Assembly: GCA_963736325.1 (NCBI GenBank)
Contig: CAVTOG010000015.1
Location: 625,075-689,074, forward strand
Direction of reading: 5' to 3'
Length of the DNA: 64,000 nt
Source of the DNA: Actinoallomurus sp963736325
GTDB taxonomy: Bacteria > Actinomycetota > Actinomycetes > Streptosporangiales > Streptosporangiaceae
The translations under genes and the position numbers were made by a program. Positions 24,312 through 32,338 of this stretch are shown here, piece after piece. The notes under the pieces were generated by a model that was not told where the DNA came from, did no database searches, and worked only from the letters and a program-made list of their open reading frames with translations. Position 1 is the first letter of the stretch. Each line of letters starts with the position of its first letter.

Positions 24312-25901
24312 ATGCGCCGGGCCCCCCGCATCCGCTTTGCCCACCAGGTGCTGATCCTGCAGATCGGCGTCGTGGTGCTCGTCGCCGTGGCCGGGTACGG
24401 CCTGGCCGCCTGGGTGCAGCGCGGCGAGCTGCGCCACCAGTACGCCTCGCGAGCCCTCACACTCGCCCGCTCCGTCGCCGCCGACCCGGTGATCGGCGAC
24501 GCCGTCGCGGGCGGCGACCCGAACCATGTCGTGCAGACCCGGGCCGAGCGGATCCGGCACGCCACCGGCGCGCTGTTCGTCGTCATCACCGACCGCCGCG
24601 GGATCCGGCTGTCACACCCGAACCCCGACCAGATCGGCCGGATGGTCAGCACCGACCCGTCCGCCGCCCTGTCCGGGCGCGAGGTGATGGTGATCGAGCG
24701 AGGCACTCTCGGCCTGTCCGCGCGCGGCAAGGTCCCCCTCCGCGACCACGCCGGCGCCCTCGTCGGCGAGGTCAGCGTCGGCTTCGACGCGGAGGAGATC
24801 GACCGGCGGGTGAACCGCACGCTGGCCATCGCGGCCGGGCTCGCCTCGGCCACGGTGCTGCTCGGCGCCCTCGCCTCGGCCGCGATCGGCCGCCGCCTGA
24901 AACGCCAGACCCTCGGCCTCGAACCGTATGAGCTGGCCGAGCTCGTCCAGGAGCGCGAGGCGGTGCTGCACGGCATCAACGAAGGCGTCCTCGCGCTGGA
25001 CGCCGAGGGCCGCGTGACCGTCTGCAACGCCGAGGCGGCGCGGCTGCTCGACACCACGCCCGCCCGCCGTACGCCCGTCGCCGACCTGCCGGTCGGAGGC
25101 CGCCTGCGAGCGGTCCTCGACGGCGAGGACGCCGCGCCCAACATGTTCGTCGTGTCGGGCGACCGGGTGCTCGTGGTCAACCGCCGCGAGGTACGCCACG
25201 GCGGGCGCCTCCTCGGCGCCGTGATCACCCTGCGCGACCGTACGGACGTGGAGTCACTGGCGCACGAGCTCGACGCGGTGCGCACCCTGTTCGACGCGCT
25301 GCGCGCCCAGCGCCACGAGTACGCCGGGCGGCTGCACACACTGTCCGGCCTGCTCCAGCTCGGCCACTACGACGAGGCCGCCGGCTACATCCAGGCCCTC
25401 GCCGAGGTCCCGGCCGCGCGGGAAGAGCCGCCCGGCACCGTACCCGACCCGTACCTCGCGGCGTTCCTCGCCGCCAAGTCCGCCGTCGCGGCGGAGAAGG
25501 GCGTCGCCTTGGAGATCGCCGAGACGACCTGGGTGCCCGGGCGCGTGGCCGACCCGCTCGATGTGACGACCGTCCTCGGCAACCTGGTCGAGAACGCCCT
25601 GGAGGCGGCACGGCTCGGGCCGCGCCGGCCCGCCCGCGTCGAGCTCGAACTGCTCGGCGACGCCGCCGACCTGCACGTCACCGTCACCGACTCGGGGGAC
25701 GGCGTCCCGGAGGACCTTCGTGAGGACATCTTCCACGACGGCATCTCCACCCGCGCCGCCAACGGCCGCCCGCGAGGTCTCGGCCTCGCGCTGGCGCGCA
25801 ACGCCGCACGGGCCCGGGGCGGCGACGTCACCCTCGCCGATCCCGGAAACGACGAGACCGGCGCCGTCTTCGTGGCCCGGATCCCGGAGGTACTGCAGTG
25901 A
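24312..25901 (+). CDS. CitA/DcuS-family sensor histidine kinase
   Basis: A 529-residue membrane sensor. Residues 8-32 are the first membrane segment (VLILQIGVVVLVAVAGYGLA), residues 33-165 an extracytoplasmic PAS-like domain (DPVIGDAVAGGD, ATGALFVVITDRRGIRLSHP), residues 170-195 the second segment, then a cytoplasmic PAS (ILHGINEGVLALD-like), and the kinase core with the phospho-His in AQRHEYAGRLHTLSGLL. The ATP site has NLVENALEAA, DSGDGVPEDL and GLGLALARNAARA. Kinases of this family sense citrate or C4-dicarboxylates. Start could also be ATG 24279. Its stop overlaps the regulator start (GTGA). Confidence 0.9.
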   Translation: MRRAPRIRFAHQVLILQIGVVVLVAVAGYGLAAWVQRGELRHQYASRALTLARSVAADPVIGDAVAGGDPNHVVQTRAERIRHATGALFVVITDRRGIRLSHPNPDQIGRMVSTDPSAALSGREVMVIERGTLGLSARGKVPLRDHAGALVGEVSVGFDAEEIDRRVNRTLAIAAGLASATVLLGALASAAIGRRLKRQTLGLEPYELAELVQEREAVLHGINEGVLALDAEGRVTVCNAEAARLLDTTPARRTPVADLPVGGRLRAVLDGEDAAPNMFVVSGDRVLVVNRREVRHGGRLLGAVITLRDRTDVESLAHELDAVRTLFDALRAQRHEYAGRLHTLSGLLQLGHYDEAAGYIQALAEVPAAREEPPGTVPDPYLAAFLAAKSAVAAEKGVALEIAETTWVPGRVADPLDVTTVLGNLVENALEAARLGPRRPARVELELLGDAADLHVTVTDSGDGVPEDLREDIFHDGISTRAANGRPRGLGLALARNAARARGGDVTLADPGNDETGAVFVARIPEVLQ

Positions 25902-26557
25902 TCGATGTCCTGGTCGTCGACGACGACTTCCGCGTGGCGCAGGTCCACGCCGGATTCGTCGACCTGGTCCCCGGCTTCCGCGTCGCAGGCCGCGCCCACA
26001 CCGCGGCCGACGCACGCGCCAAGGCCGCCCACGCCGACCTGGTGCTCCTCGACGTCTACCTGCCGGACCGGTCGGGCCTGTCACTGCTGCCCGAGCTGAC
26101 CGCCGACGTGATCATGGCCACCGCCGCGACCGACGCGGCGTCGGTGCGCACCGCCCTGTCCCACGGCGCCCTGCACTACCTGATCAAACCGTTCGGCGCT
26201 CGTGAGCTGGGCGAACGCCTCCAGTCGTACGCGCGGTACCGGCAGCGGATCGAGACCGGCGGCCGGCTCACCCAGGCCGACGTCGACCGCGCCGTACGCG
26301 CCCTGCGGACCGCCCCGCGCGGCGAGCCACGCGTCGCCAAGGGGCAGTCCCCGGTGACCGTACGCCTCGTCACCGAGGCGCTGCGGACGGCGGGGGAGCC
26401 CCGGTCGGCCGCCGAGATCTCCGAGAACGTCGGCATCTCCCGAGCGACGGCCCAGCGCTACCTGGCCGCCCTCGCCCAGTCCGGCCGCGTCCGCGTGACC
26501 CTGCGCTACGGCACCACCGGCCGCCCCGAGCACCAGTACGCCTGGCACTCCGGATGA
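25898..26557 (+). CDS. CitB/DcuR-family response regulator
   Basis: A 219-residue regulator: receiver domain at 1-120 with acidic pocket VLVVDDDFRVAQ, phospho-Asp in LVLLDVYLPDRSG, Thr/Ala in MATAATD and Lys in YLIKPFGA. The C-terminal third has a helix-turn-helix with EISENVGISRATAQRYLAAL, as in CitB/DpiA. Partner of the overlapping sensor kinase. No dicarboxylate transporter lies near, so the divergent NMT1-type importer is the only adjacent candidate target. Confidence 0.92.
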   Translation: MIDVLVVDDDFRVAQVHAGFVDLVPGFRVAGRAHTAADARAKAAHADLVLLDVYLPDRSGLSLLPELTADVIMATAATDAASVRTALSHGALHYLIKPFGARELGERLQSYARYRQRIETGGRLTQADVDRAVRALRTAPRGEPRVAKGQSPVTVRLVTEALRTAGEPRSAAEISENVGISRATAQRYLAALAQSGRVRVTLRYGTTGRPEHQYAWHSG

Positions 26558-26562
26558 AGAAC

Positions 26563-26600
26563 GCGCCCGCGACCGCGCCGTTGGGCGCGGCCGCGGGCGC
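26563..26600 (+). terminator. hairpin terminator after the two-component operon
   Basis: Stem GCGCCCGCGACCGCGCC with its complement (one mismatch in 17) around a GTTG loop, six bases after the regulator stop. It lies between convergent genes, so it may act in both directions. Confidence 0.8.
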
Positions 26601-26625
26601 GGCTCCATGACGGTTCGAACGGGCG

Positions 26626-27555
26626 TCAGCCGACGCAGCCGCCGATGCTGCCCAGCGGGAAGCAGTTGTTCGGAGTGTTCAGCCGGACGATCGAGTTGCT
26701 GAGGCTGACACTGCCCGGAGGCACGTTGAAGATCCCGCCGCCGTTGACCGCGGCAGTGTTCCGCTCGACCAGGGTGTTCAGGAGCGGTGTCGTGCCGGCG
26801 TTGTAGATGCCACCGCCGTTACCCGTGGTCGTGTTGTGGTCGAGCGTGCTCTGGACCACGCTGGACGTCGCGTTGGCCAGAGTGGCCAGGCCTCCGCCGC
26901 CGAGCGTGACGTTCGTCGCGTGGTTGCGGGACAGAATGCTGGTGGACAGCGTGAGAACGCCGCTGTTGGAGATGCCGCCACCGGCACCGGTGCCGGCCGT
27001 GTTGTCGGTGAAAAGGGTTCTGGAGATGATCGCGAGGCCGGTCGAGGCATTGTCCACGGCCCCGCCGTCGGCGGCGTTCGTGACGTTGTTGTCGAGCGTC
27101 ACGTTCTGCAGGTGGAGCGTGCCGGCGTTCTCGATGCCCGCGCCGGGCACACCGGCGGCCGAGGCTCCGTTGATGATGAAGAACCCGGCGGCCCGGAGCG
27201 TGCCGGCGGCGGCGACCTCGAAGAGGCGGAACGCGGGCGTGGCGATCGCCGGGTCACGCCGGATGGTCGTGGACGGTCCGCCGAGGATCGTGACGTCACC
27301 GGTGATGATCGGTAGAGCGTCGTTCGCGACGGCGGCGGTGTTGAAGTTGTACGTGCAGAACGATGAGAGCCGGATCGTGGCGGTCCCGAGCGTGTTGGCC
27401 GTGTTGATCGCGGTGATCAGCGCCGTGTGGCTGCACGGGACGTTGATGGTGACTTTCTTGTGCGCCGCCGGCCGCGCGAACGCCGCTGCGGGAACGGCCG
27501 CCAGGGCCGTCGCCGCGAGGAGCGTGGCGCCGGTCTTCATGATGAACGAACCCAT
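26626..27555 (-). CDS. secreted parallel beta-helix repeat protein
   Basis: A 309-residue exported protein. A signal peptide (MKTGATLLAATALAAVPAA, cut near AFA) is followed by a repeated right-handed beta-helix: GAGIENAGTLHLQNVTLDNN, GGAVDNASTG, GGGISNSGVLTLSTSI, GGGGLATLAN, GGGIYNAGTT, GGGIFNVPPGSVSLSNS. The repeat resembles polymorphic-outer-membrane-protein and choice-of-anchor proteins. No catalytic residues of pectate lyases are obvious and no anchor is visible at the end (NNCFPLGSIGGCVG, a likely disulfide). Start ATG 27555 follows GGGGGAA; ATG 27540 is the alternative. A 227-bp AT-rich spacer upstream probably holds its promoter. Confidence 0.78.
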   Translation of the reverse strand: MGSFIMKTGATLLAATALAAVPAAAFARPAAHKKVTINVPCSHTALITAINTANTLGTATIRLSSFCTYNFNTAAVANDALPIITGDVTILGGPSTTIRRDPAIATPAFRLFEVAAAGTLRAAGFFIINGASAAGVPGAGIENAGTLHLQNVTLDNNVTNAADGGAVDNASTGLAIISRTLFTDNTAGTGAGGGISNSGVLTLSTSILSRNHATNVTLGGGGLATLANATSSVVQSTLDHNTTTGNGGGIYNAGTTPLLNTLVERNTAAVNGGGIFNVPPGSVSLSNSIVRLNTPNNCFPLGSIGGCVG

Positions 27556-27782
27556 CAGATTCCCCCGAATCGTAAGGATGATCGCCCTGCCAATGAAGAA
27601 TTGCCGCCGCAGCCGTTGAAAGGGTGCGATCGGCCCAAAAGGATAATTCCTCGCCAACGATGAACCAGCTGGTGGCAGCGCCGGTAGCAGATAGCGAATC
27701 ATTCCGGAGGCCGGTCTGCGCCAATAGGCATTGGCTATTTCCCTTTCTTGGCCAATGCTTGCAATTCTTTTTGGGTCGCTTC

Positions 27783-28748
27783 TTACCGCTGCGACGTCGC
27801 GGGAATGCCCGTTCGGTAGAGACGCGTGATGATGTCCTCGATGCCCGGCTCGCGCAGTGAGATGTCCTCGACCGCATAGCGTCCCGCGACGGCGGCGACC
27901 ACCGTGGCCGCGTTCACCGCCGGCGGGATCGCGAGCCACTGGCGCGGCCCGTCCGTGCGGACGACGTGTGCGCCGTCCACCGTGATCGGCTCGGTGGCGA
28001 CCGCGAGGTCGACGATGAGCGTACGGTCGGCGTCAACGGTCGACCGCAGGCTCTGCAGCGATCCGTCGTAGGCGAGGCGGCCATGGTCGATGACCATGAC
28101 GCGGCGGCAGAGGCGTTCGATGTCGCCGAGGTCGTGGGTGGTCAGCAGGATCGTCGTGCCGTTCTCGGAGTTGAGCCGCGCCAGGAAGGCGCGCACGGTC
28201 GCCTTGCTGACGACGTCGAGGCCGATCGTGGGCTCGTCGAGGACGAGCAGCTCGGGGTCGTGGACCAGCGCCGCGGCCAGGTCACCGCGCATCCGCTGGC
28301 CGAGGCTGAGCTGCCGCACCGGGGTGTCGAGGAACGGCCCGAGGTCGAGCAGCTCGGTCAGGTCGTCGAGCCGTGACCGGTGCTCGGCGCGGTCGACGCG
28401 GTAGAGGTGGCGGATGAGCGTCAGGCTGTCGCGCAGCGGCAGGTCCCACCAGAGGGTCGTGCGCTGCCCGAACACCACGCCGAGGCGGCGGGCCAGCGCC
28501 GTACGCTGCCGGGACGGGTCGAGCCCGGCGACGCGCACCCGGCCCGACGACGGTGTGAGGATGCCGGTCAGCATCTTGATCGTCGTCGACTTGCCGGCGC
28601 CGTTCGGCCCGAGGTAGCCGACGAACTCTCCCGCCGCGACCGTGAAGGAGATCCGGTCGACCGCGCCGACGAGCGTACGGCTCCGGCGCAGCCGCCCGGC
28701 GCGCTTCCGCACGGTGAACGACCTGGAGACGTCCTCGACCTCGATCAT
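27783..28748 (-). CDS. ABC exporter ATP-binding protein
   Basis: A 321-residue ATPase of the ABC-2 (NatA/viologen exporter-like) class. Walker A GPNGAGKST, Q-loop VVFGQRTTLWW, signature LSLGQRMRGDLAAAL, Walker B LLVLDEPTIGLD, switch LTTHDLGDIERLC. FGQRTTLWWDLP is characteristic of the subgroup that pairs with DUF990-type permeases. Last in the operon with two membrane subunits upstream; a 3-bp spacer separates it from the nearest one. Confidence 0.92.
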   Translation of the reverse strand: MIEVEDVSRSFTVRKRAGRLRRSRTLVGAVDRISFTVAAGEFVGYLGPNGAGKSTTIKMLTGILTPSSGRVRVAGLDPSRQRTALARRLGVVFGQRTTLWWDLPLRDSLTLIRHLYRVDRAEHRSRLDDLTELLDLGPFLDTPVRQLSLGQRMRGDLAAALVHDPELLVLDEPTIGLDVVSKATVRAFLARLNSENGTTILLTTHDLGDIERLCRRVMVIDHGRLAYDGSLQSLRSTVDADRTLIVDLAVATEPITVDGAHVVRTDGPRQWLAIPPAVNAATVVAAVAGRYAVEDISLREPGIEDIITRLYRTGIPATSQR

Positions 28749-28751
28749 TTG

Positions 28752-29558
28752 TCAGCTTCCCGTCGATCGGTAACGGCGCAGCCCCGCACGCCAGGCGAGT
28801 GCGGCGACCATGGACAGCATCGCCGCGACGAGCGGAGCGGCGAAGCGGAACGGTTCGGGCAGGCCGAGCGGGTCGGGGCGGTCGAGCACGTACAGCGCCG
28901 GCTGCCAGTTGACGAACGCCAGCGGGATCACCCAGGTCAGCACGCGCATGGCGTCGCGCCCGAACAGGCTCAGCGGGTACGGGGTGAGGTAGCCGCCACC
29001 GTACGTGATGGAGTTCATCGCCTGCCTTCCGTCGACGACGGCGAACTGCCAGGCCGCGGTGAGCACCCAGAGCGCGGCGAAGATCCAGGTGCCACCGACG
29101 ATCATGAGCGGGACCATCGCGACGCGCCCCGCCGTCCAGTGCACGCCCAGGCGCGGCAGCGACAGCGACAGCACGATCACGGCGGGGACCAGCTTGCCGA
29201 GGCGGCGGGGCGAGAAGTCCTCGGTGGCGATCTGCACCAGGGGGCTGACCGGGCGGACGAGCAGCGCGTCCAGCGTGCCGTTCCGTATGTGCTCGCCGAG
29301 GCGCTCGACGGTGCCCAGCAGGAGGTCGGCGACGGAGAACGCCGTGATCGCCGTCCCGTACAGGAACATCACCTCCGCCAGCGAGAACCCGCCGAGCCGA
29401 GAGGTGCGCGAGAACATGACCAGAATGGCGGCCAGGTCGAGCGAGGTCAGGACCATCTGGGTCACGACCAGCATGACCATCGAGGCCGGATACTGCGCGG
29501 CCGACCGCAGCCACGTGCCGGCCAGCAGGAGGTAGATCCGCACCGGCTCAACCACCAT
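28752..29558 (-). CDS. ABC-2 family (DUF990-type) exporter permease
   Basis: A 268-residue membrane subunit with six segments. The stretch LGGFSLAEVMFLYGTAITAF, the interfacial HIRNGTLDALLVRPVSPL and the later PLSLFGRDAMRVLTWVIPLAFVNW are typical of this family. It overlaps the partner permease gene by 11 bp and is followed directly by the ATPase gene. Substrate unknown. Confidence 0.88.
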   Translation of the reverse strand: MVVEPVRIYLLLAGTWLRSAAQYPASMVMLVVTQMVLTSLDLAAILVMFSRTSRLGGFSLAEVMFLYGTAITAFSVADLLLGTVERLGEHIRNGTLDALLVRPVSPLVQIATEDFSPRRLGKLVPAVIVLSLSLPRLGVHWTAGRVAMVPLMIVGGTWIFAALWVLTAAWQFAVVDGRQAMNSITYGGGYLTPYPLSLFGRDAMRVLTWVIPLAFVNWQPALYVLDRPDPLGLPEPFRFAAPLVAAMLSMVAALAWRAGLRRYRSTGS

Positions 29559-30333
29559 TGATCACCAGCTTTCGCCGCGCCGCCGCGGTGACCAGCCGCC
29601 CGGCCGCCAGCAGGACGACCGCCCACCCGACCTGGAACGCGTACACGGAGAGCAGGTCGGTGCGCTTGCCGAGGAACACGTCGGCCGGCATCTGGATCAG
29701 CGCGGACCAGGGGAGGACGCGCGCGACCGCGCCGAGCGTGCCGGGGAAGACCACCAGCGGGACGATCATTCCGGAGAAGAACATGGTCGTGACCAGGGAG
29801 ATCCCGTGGACGCCCCGGTCGTCGTGGAGCCAGAAGACCGACATCGAGATGAGGTAGCGCAGGCCGAAGCTCACCAGCATCGCGAGGACCGCCGCCAGGG
29901 CGAACGCCGGCCACGTCGCGAGCGGCGGCCACCGCAGCGAGAAGACCAGCGAACCGGCGATCAACGGCAGCGTCCCGCGTGAGATCACCGCGAACGCGGC
30001 CCGGCCTAAGTCGTCGGCCAGCCACCAGCCCTGCAGGTCGGCCGGGCGGTGCAGGTCGATGGAGACGTCGCCGCTGCGGATGCGCTCGGTGAGGTCGAGG
30101 CTGCCGCCGAACACGCGGACCGGTTCGATGAGGGCCTGGCTGAGGAAGCTGAACGTCACCGCGTCGGCCGCGTCGTACCCGCCCAGCGACGGGCGCGCGT
30201 GCCACAGTGCGAGGAGCACGCCGGCCCGCAGGAAGCCGAAGACGGTGTTGGCGGAGGTCGCCGAGAGCGCCGCGATCCGGTAGGTGCTGTAGCGCCGGAA
30301 CGCGTAGGCGGCGATCCAGACGTAGAGCCCCAT
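29548..30333 (-). CDS. ABC-2 family (DUF990-type) exporter permease, second subunit
   Basis: A 261-residue paralogue of the neighbouring subunit with the matching interfacial motif ERIRSGDVSIDLHRPADLQG and a membrane-rich second half (MVPLVVFPGTLGAVARVLPWSALIQMPADVFLGKR). ATG 30333 is chosen because similarity begins there (MGLYVWIAAYAFRRYSTYR); the longer upstream frame is antisense to the peptidase gene. The pair forms a heterodimeric exporter. Confidence 0.88.
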   Translation of the reverse strand: MGLYVWIAAYAFRRYSTYRIAALSATSANTVFGFLRAGVLLALWHARPSLGGYDAADAVTFSFLSQALIEPVRVFGGSLDLTERIRSGDVSIDLHRPADLQGWWLADDLGRAAFAVISRGTLPLIAGSLVFSLRWPPLATWPAFALAAVLAMLVSFGLRYLISMSVFWLHDDRGVHGISLVTTMFFSGMIVPLVVFPGTLGAVARVLPWSALIQMPADVFLGKRTDLLSVYAFQVGWAVVLLAAGRLVTAAARRKLVINGG

Positions 30334-30374
30334 TGGGCCAACCGTACGTGTGCGGCGGTGTCGCCGCCACGGGA

Positions 30375-31814
30375 TTACCCCTGCGGGAACGGCGGTTTGC
30401 CGGGGGAGAACAGCCAGGTGCGGAAGAACGGGGTCAGGTCCTGGCGCGAGACCTGCCCGGCCAGCGCCGTGAACTCCGGCGTCGCGACGTTCCCGTACTT
30501 GTGCTGGGCGTACCAGGTGCGCAGCAGCGAGAAGAAGGCCGCGTCGCCGATCTTCTCCCGCAGGAACTGCAGCATCATGGCGCCGCCGGTGTAGACGCGT
30601 TTGTGGAGCATGGTGTCGCGCTTCGGGTCGGCGATGACGACGTTCCACCAGAGATCCGCCGCCTCGTGCGCGTCGTAGACCGTGCGCGCCTGGGTGTGCA
30701 TGCTCGCTCCGCCGTGCTTCTCGTTCCACAGCCACTGCGCGTACGTCGCGAAGCTCTCGTTGAGCCAGATGTCGCTCCAGTCACGTACGGTCAGCGCGTC
30801 GCCGAACCACTGGTGCGCCATCTCGTGCGCGATCGTGGTGCTGCTGCGCACGTCGGAGTACAGCGGCCGGGTCTGGGTCTCCAGGGAGAACCCGATCGGC
30901 CCGTCGTTGTAGGTGGCCAGGTCGGCGATGGCCCCGGTCGACTCGAAGGCGTACGGCCCGAACGTATGGGACCACAGGTCGGTGGCCTCGGCGGTGGTGT
31001 CGTAGAAGAACGCCATCGGGTCCGGGTGCTGCGGGTCGCGGCCGGCGAGCTTCGGGTCGACCGCGACGGTCTCGGCGACCCCGCCGGGGGTGCGGCCGCT
31101 CCTGAACTGCCACTTCCCGATGTCGGCGGTCGCCAGGTACGTCGCCATCGGCGCCTTCTCGTCCCAGACGAACGTCGTCTTCCCATCCTGTGTCTTGCGC
31201 GACACGAGCGTGCCGTTGGCGATCACGGACAGGTCGCCGGGCACCGTCACACGGAAGGTGAAGGACGCCTTGTCGCTCGGGTGGTCGTTGGAGGGGAACC
31301 ACGTCGAGGCGGCGTTCGGCTCGTCGCCGATGAACGCGCCGTCGTCGGTGTGCACGAACCCGTACGGGGAGCCGAAGACGATCGGCGAGCCGGTGATCGT
31401 ACGGGGCTCGCCGCAGTAGGCGACCGCGACGGCGAACCGCGAGCCCTTCGGCAGGCCGTTCGGAGGGGTGATGACCAGCTTGCGGCCCTCGTGGGTGAAC
31501 GCCGCGTCCTTGCCGTCCACGGTGACCTTGTGCACCTTGAGCTGCTGGAGGTCCAGGCTCAGGCGCGACAGGTCCTGTGCCGCCAGCGCGGTGACCGTCG
31601 TCGTGCCGATGAGCCGTTTGGTGGACGGCTCGTAGGAGAAGCCCACGTCGTAGTGCTGGGCGTCGTACCCGCCGTTTCCCAGCGCGGGGAAGTACGGGTC
31701 GCCGAGGCCCGCCGCGCCGGCCGTGAAGTGGGGCTCGGGAGCGGCGCCGGCCGGGGACGCCACCGCCAGGCAGAGCGCCGACCCGATCGCGAGCAGCCGG
31801 CGTGATCCGCGCAT
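30375..31814 (-). CDS. secreted M1 family metallopeptidase
   Basis: A 479-residue aminopeptidase-like protein, exported (signal peptide LLAIGSALCLAVASPAGAA). N-terminal beta saddle (GNGGYDAQHYDVGFSYEP, LSLDLQQLKVHKVTVDG) is followed by the thermolysin-like domain with zinc motif IAHEMAHQWFGD (HExxH, E in LNESFATYAQW). The substrate-recognition motif that is GxMEN in most M1 enzymes reads GPIGFSLETQ here. It lacks the long C-terminal helical domain, being about half the length of PepN. ATG 31814 follows AAGGGGG. It lies 41 bp upstream of the exporter operon, possibly cotranscribed. Confidence 0.9.
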   Translation of the reverse strand: MRGSRRLLAIGSALCLAVASPAGAAPEPHFTAGAAGLGDPYFPALGNGGYDAQHYDVGFSYEPSTKRLIGTTTVTALAAQDLSRLSLDLQQLKVHKVTVDGKDAAFTHEGRKLVITPPNGLPKGSRFAVAVAYCGEPRTITGSPIVFGSPYGFVHTDDGAFIGDEPNAASTWFPSNDHPSDKASFTFRVTVPGDLSVIANGTLVSRKTQDGKTTFVWDEKAPMATYLATADIGKWQFRSGRTPGGVAETVAVDPKLAGRDPQHPDPMAFFYDTTAEATDLWSHTFGPYAFESTGAIADLATYNDGPIGFSLETQTRPLYSDVRSSTTIAHEMAHQWFGDALTVRDWSDIWLNESFATYAQWLWNEKHGGASMHTQARTVYDAHEAADLWWNVVIADPKRDTMLHKRVYTGGAMMLQFLREKIGDAAFFSLLRTWYAQHKYGNVATPEFTALAGQVSRQDLTPFFRTWLFSPGKPPFPQG

Positions 31815-32006
31815 TGTGCCCCCTTTTCGATGACTCTCTGTCAATGGTGCCCTTCGTCGGGACTGTTGACACAAGAGGGCTTTGGTGGAAGCAAGTGACC
31901 CGGTCGTCGCAGGTGAACATCCTTTGCCGGACTCTGATATTTACGAGAGGTTATCGATTCGTCACCCTGTGTTGTGCGGCGGTGGTCGCCGTGAGTGAGG
32001 TGAGGA

Positions 32007-32279
32007 ATGAGGGACACCATGGACGTGAGCGGCACCATCACGCTGCGGTACGGCCCGTACGGCGACTACCTGACCGACCTGGGGGACGACGGCGGCACCG
32101 TCTCGCTGCTCCCTCGCGGCGCGACCGCCCGCAGCGCGCAGCAGTCCTGGACCGTGATCCCGTCCGGCGACGGGGTACAGCTGAAGAACGGTGAGACCGG
32201 ACGGACCCTCGCCGCGCCGAGCGCCGGAACACTCGCGCGGGTGATGACGGTTCCGAGCGCGTCCGGCGAGGTGCCATGA
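32007..32279 (+). CDS. small beta-trefoil-like protein, function unknown
   Basis: A 90-residue protein with the sequence pattern of one or two beta-trefoil repeats (TLRYGPYGDYLTDLG, SWTVIPSGDGVQLKNGETGR, TLAAPSAGT), recalling small protease-inhibitor or lectin-like folds. No signal peptide. GAGGTGAGGA precedes ATG 32007; ATG 32019 is also possible. It is followed at once by a strong terminator, which supports a real gene. Function not assigned. Confidence 0.6.
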   Translation: MRDTMDVSGTITLRYGPYGDYLTDLGDDGGTVSLLPRGATARSAQQSWTVIPSGDGVQLKNGETGRTLAAPSAGTLARVMTVPSASGEVP

Positions 32280-32282
32280 GCT

Positions 32283-32318
32283 GAGAAGGCCCCCCGGGAG
32301 TGACCGGGGGGCCTTCTC
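32283..32318. terminator. bidirectional hairpin terminator
   Basis: A perfect 15-bp stem, GAGAAGGCCCCCCGG (32283-32297) with its complement (32304-32318) and loop GAGTGA. It lies between the convergent small trefoil gene and the isocitrate lyase gene. Confidence 0.9.
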
Positions 32319-32338
32319 GGCGACCTGGACGAGTGTCG

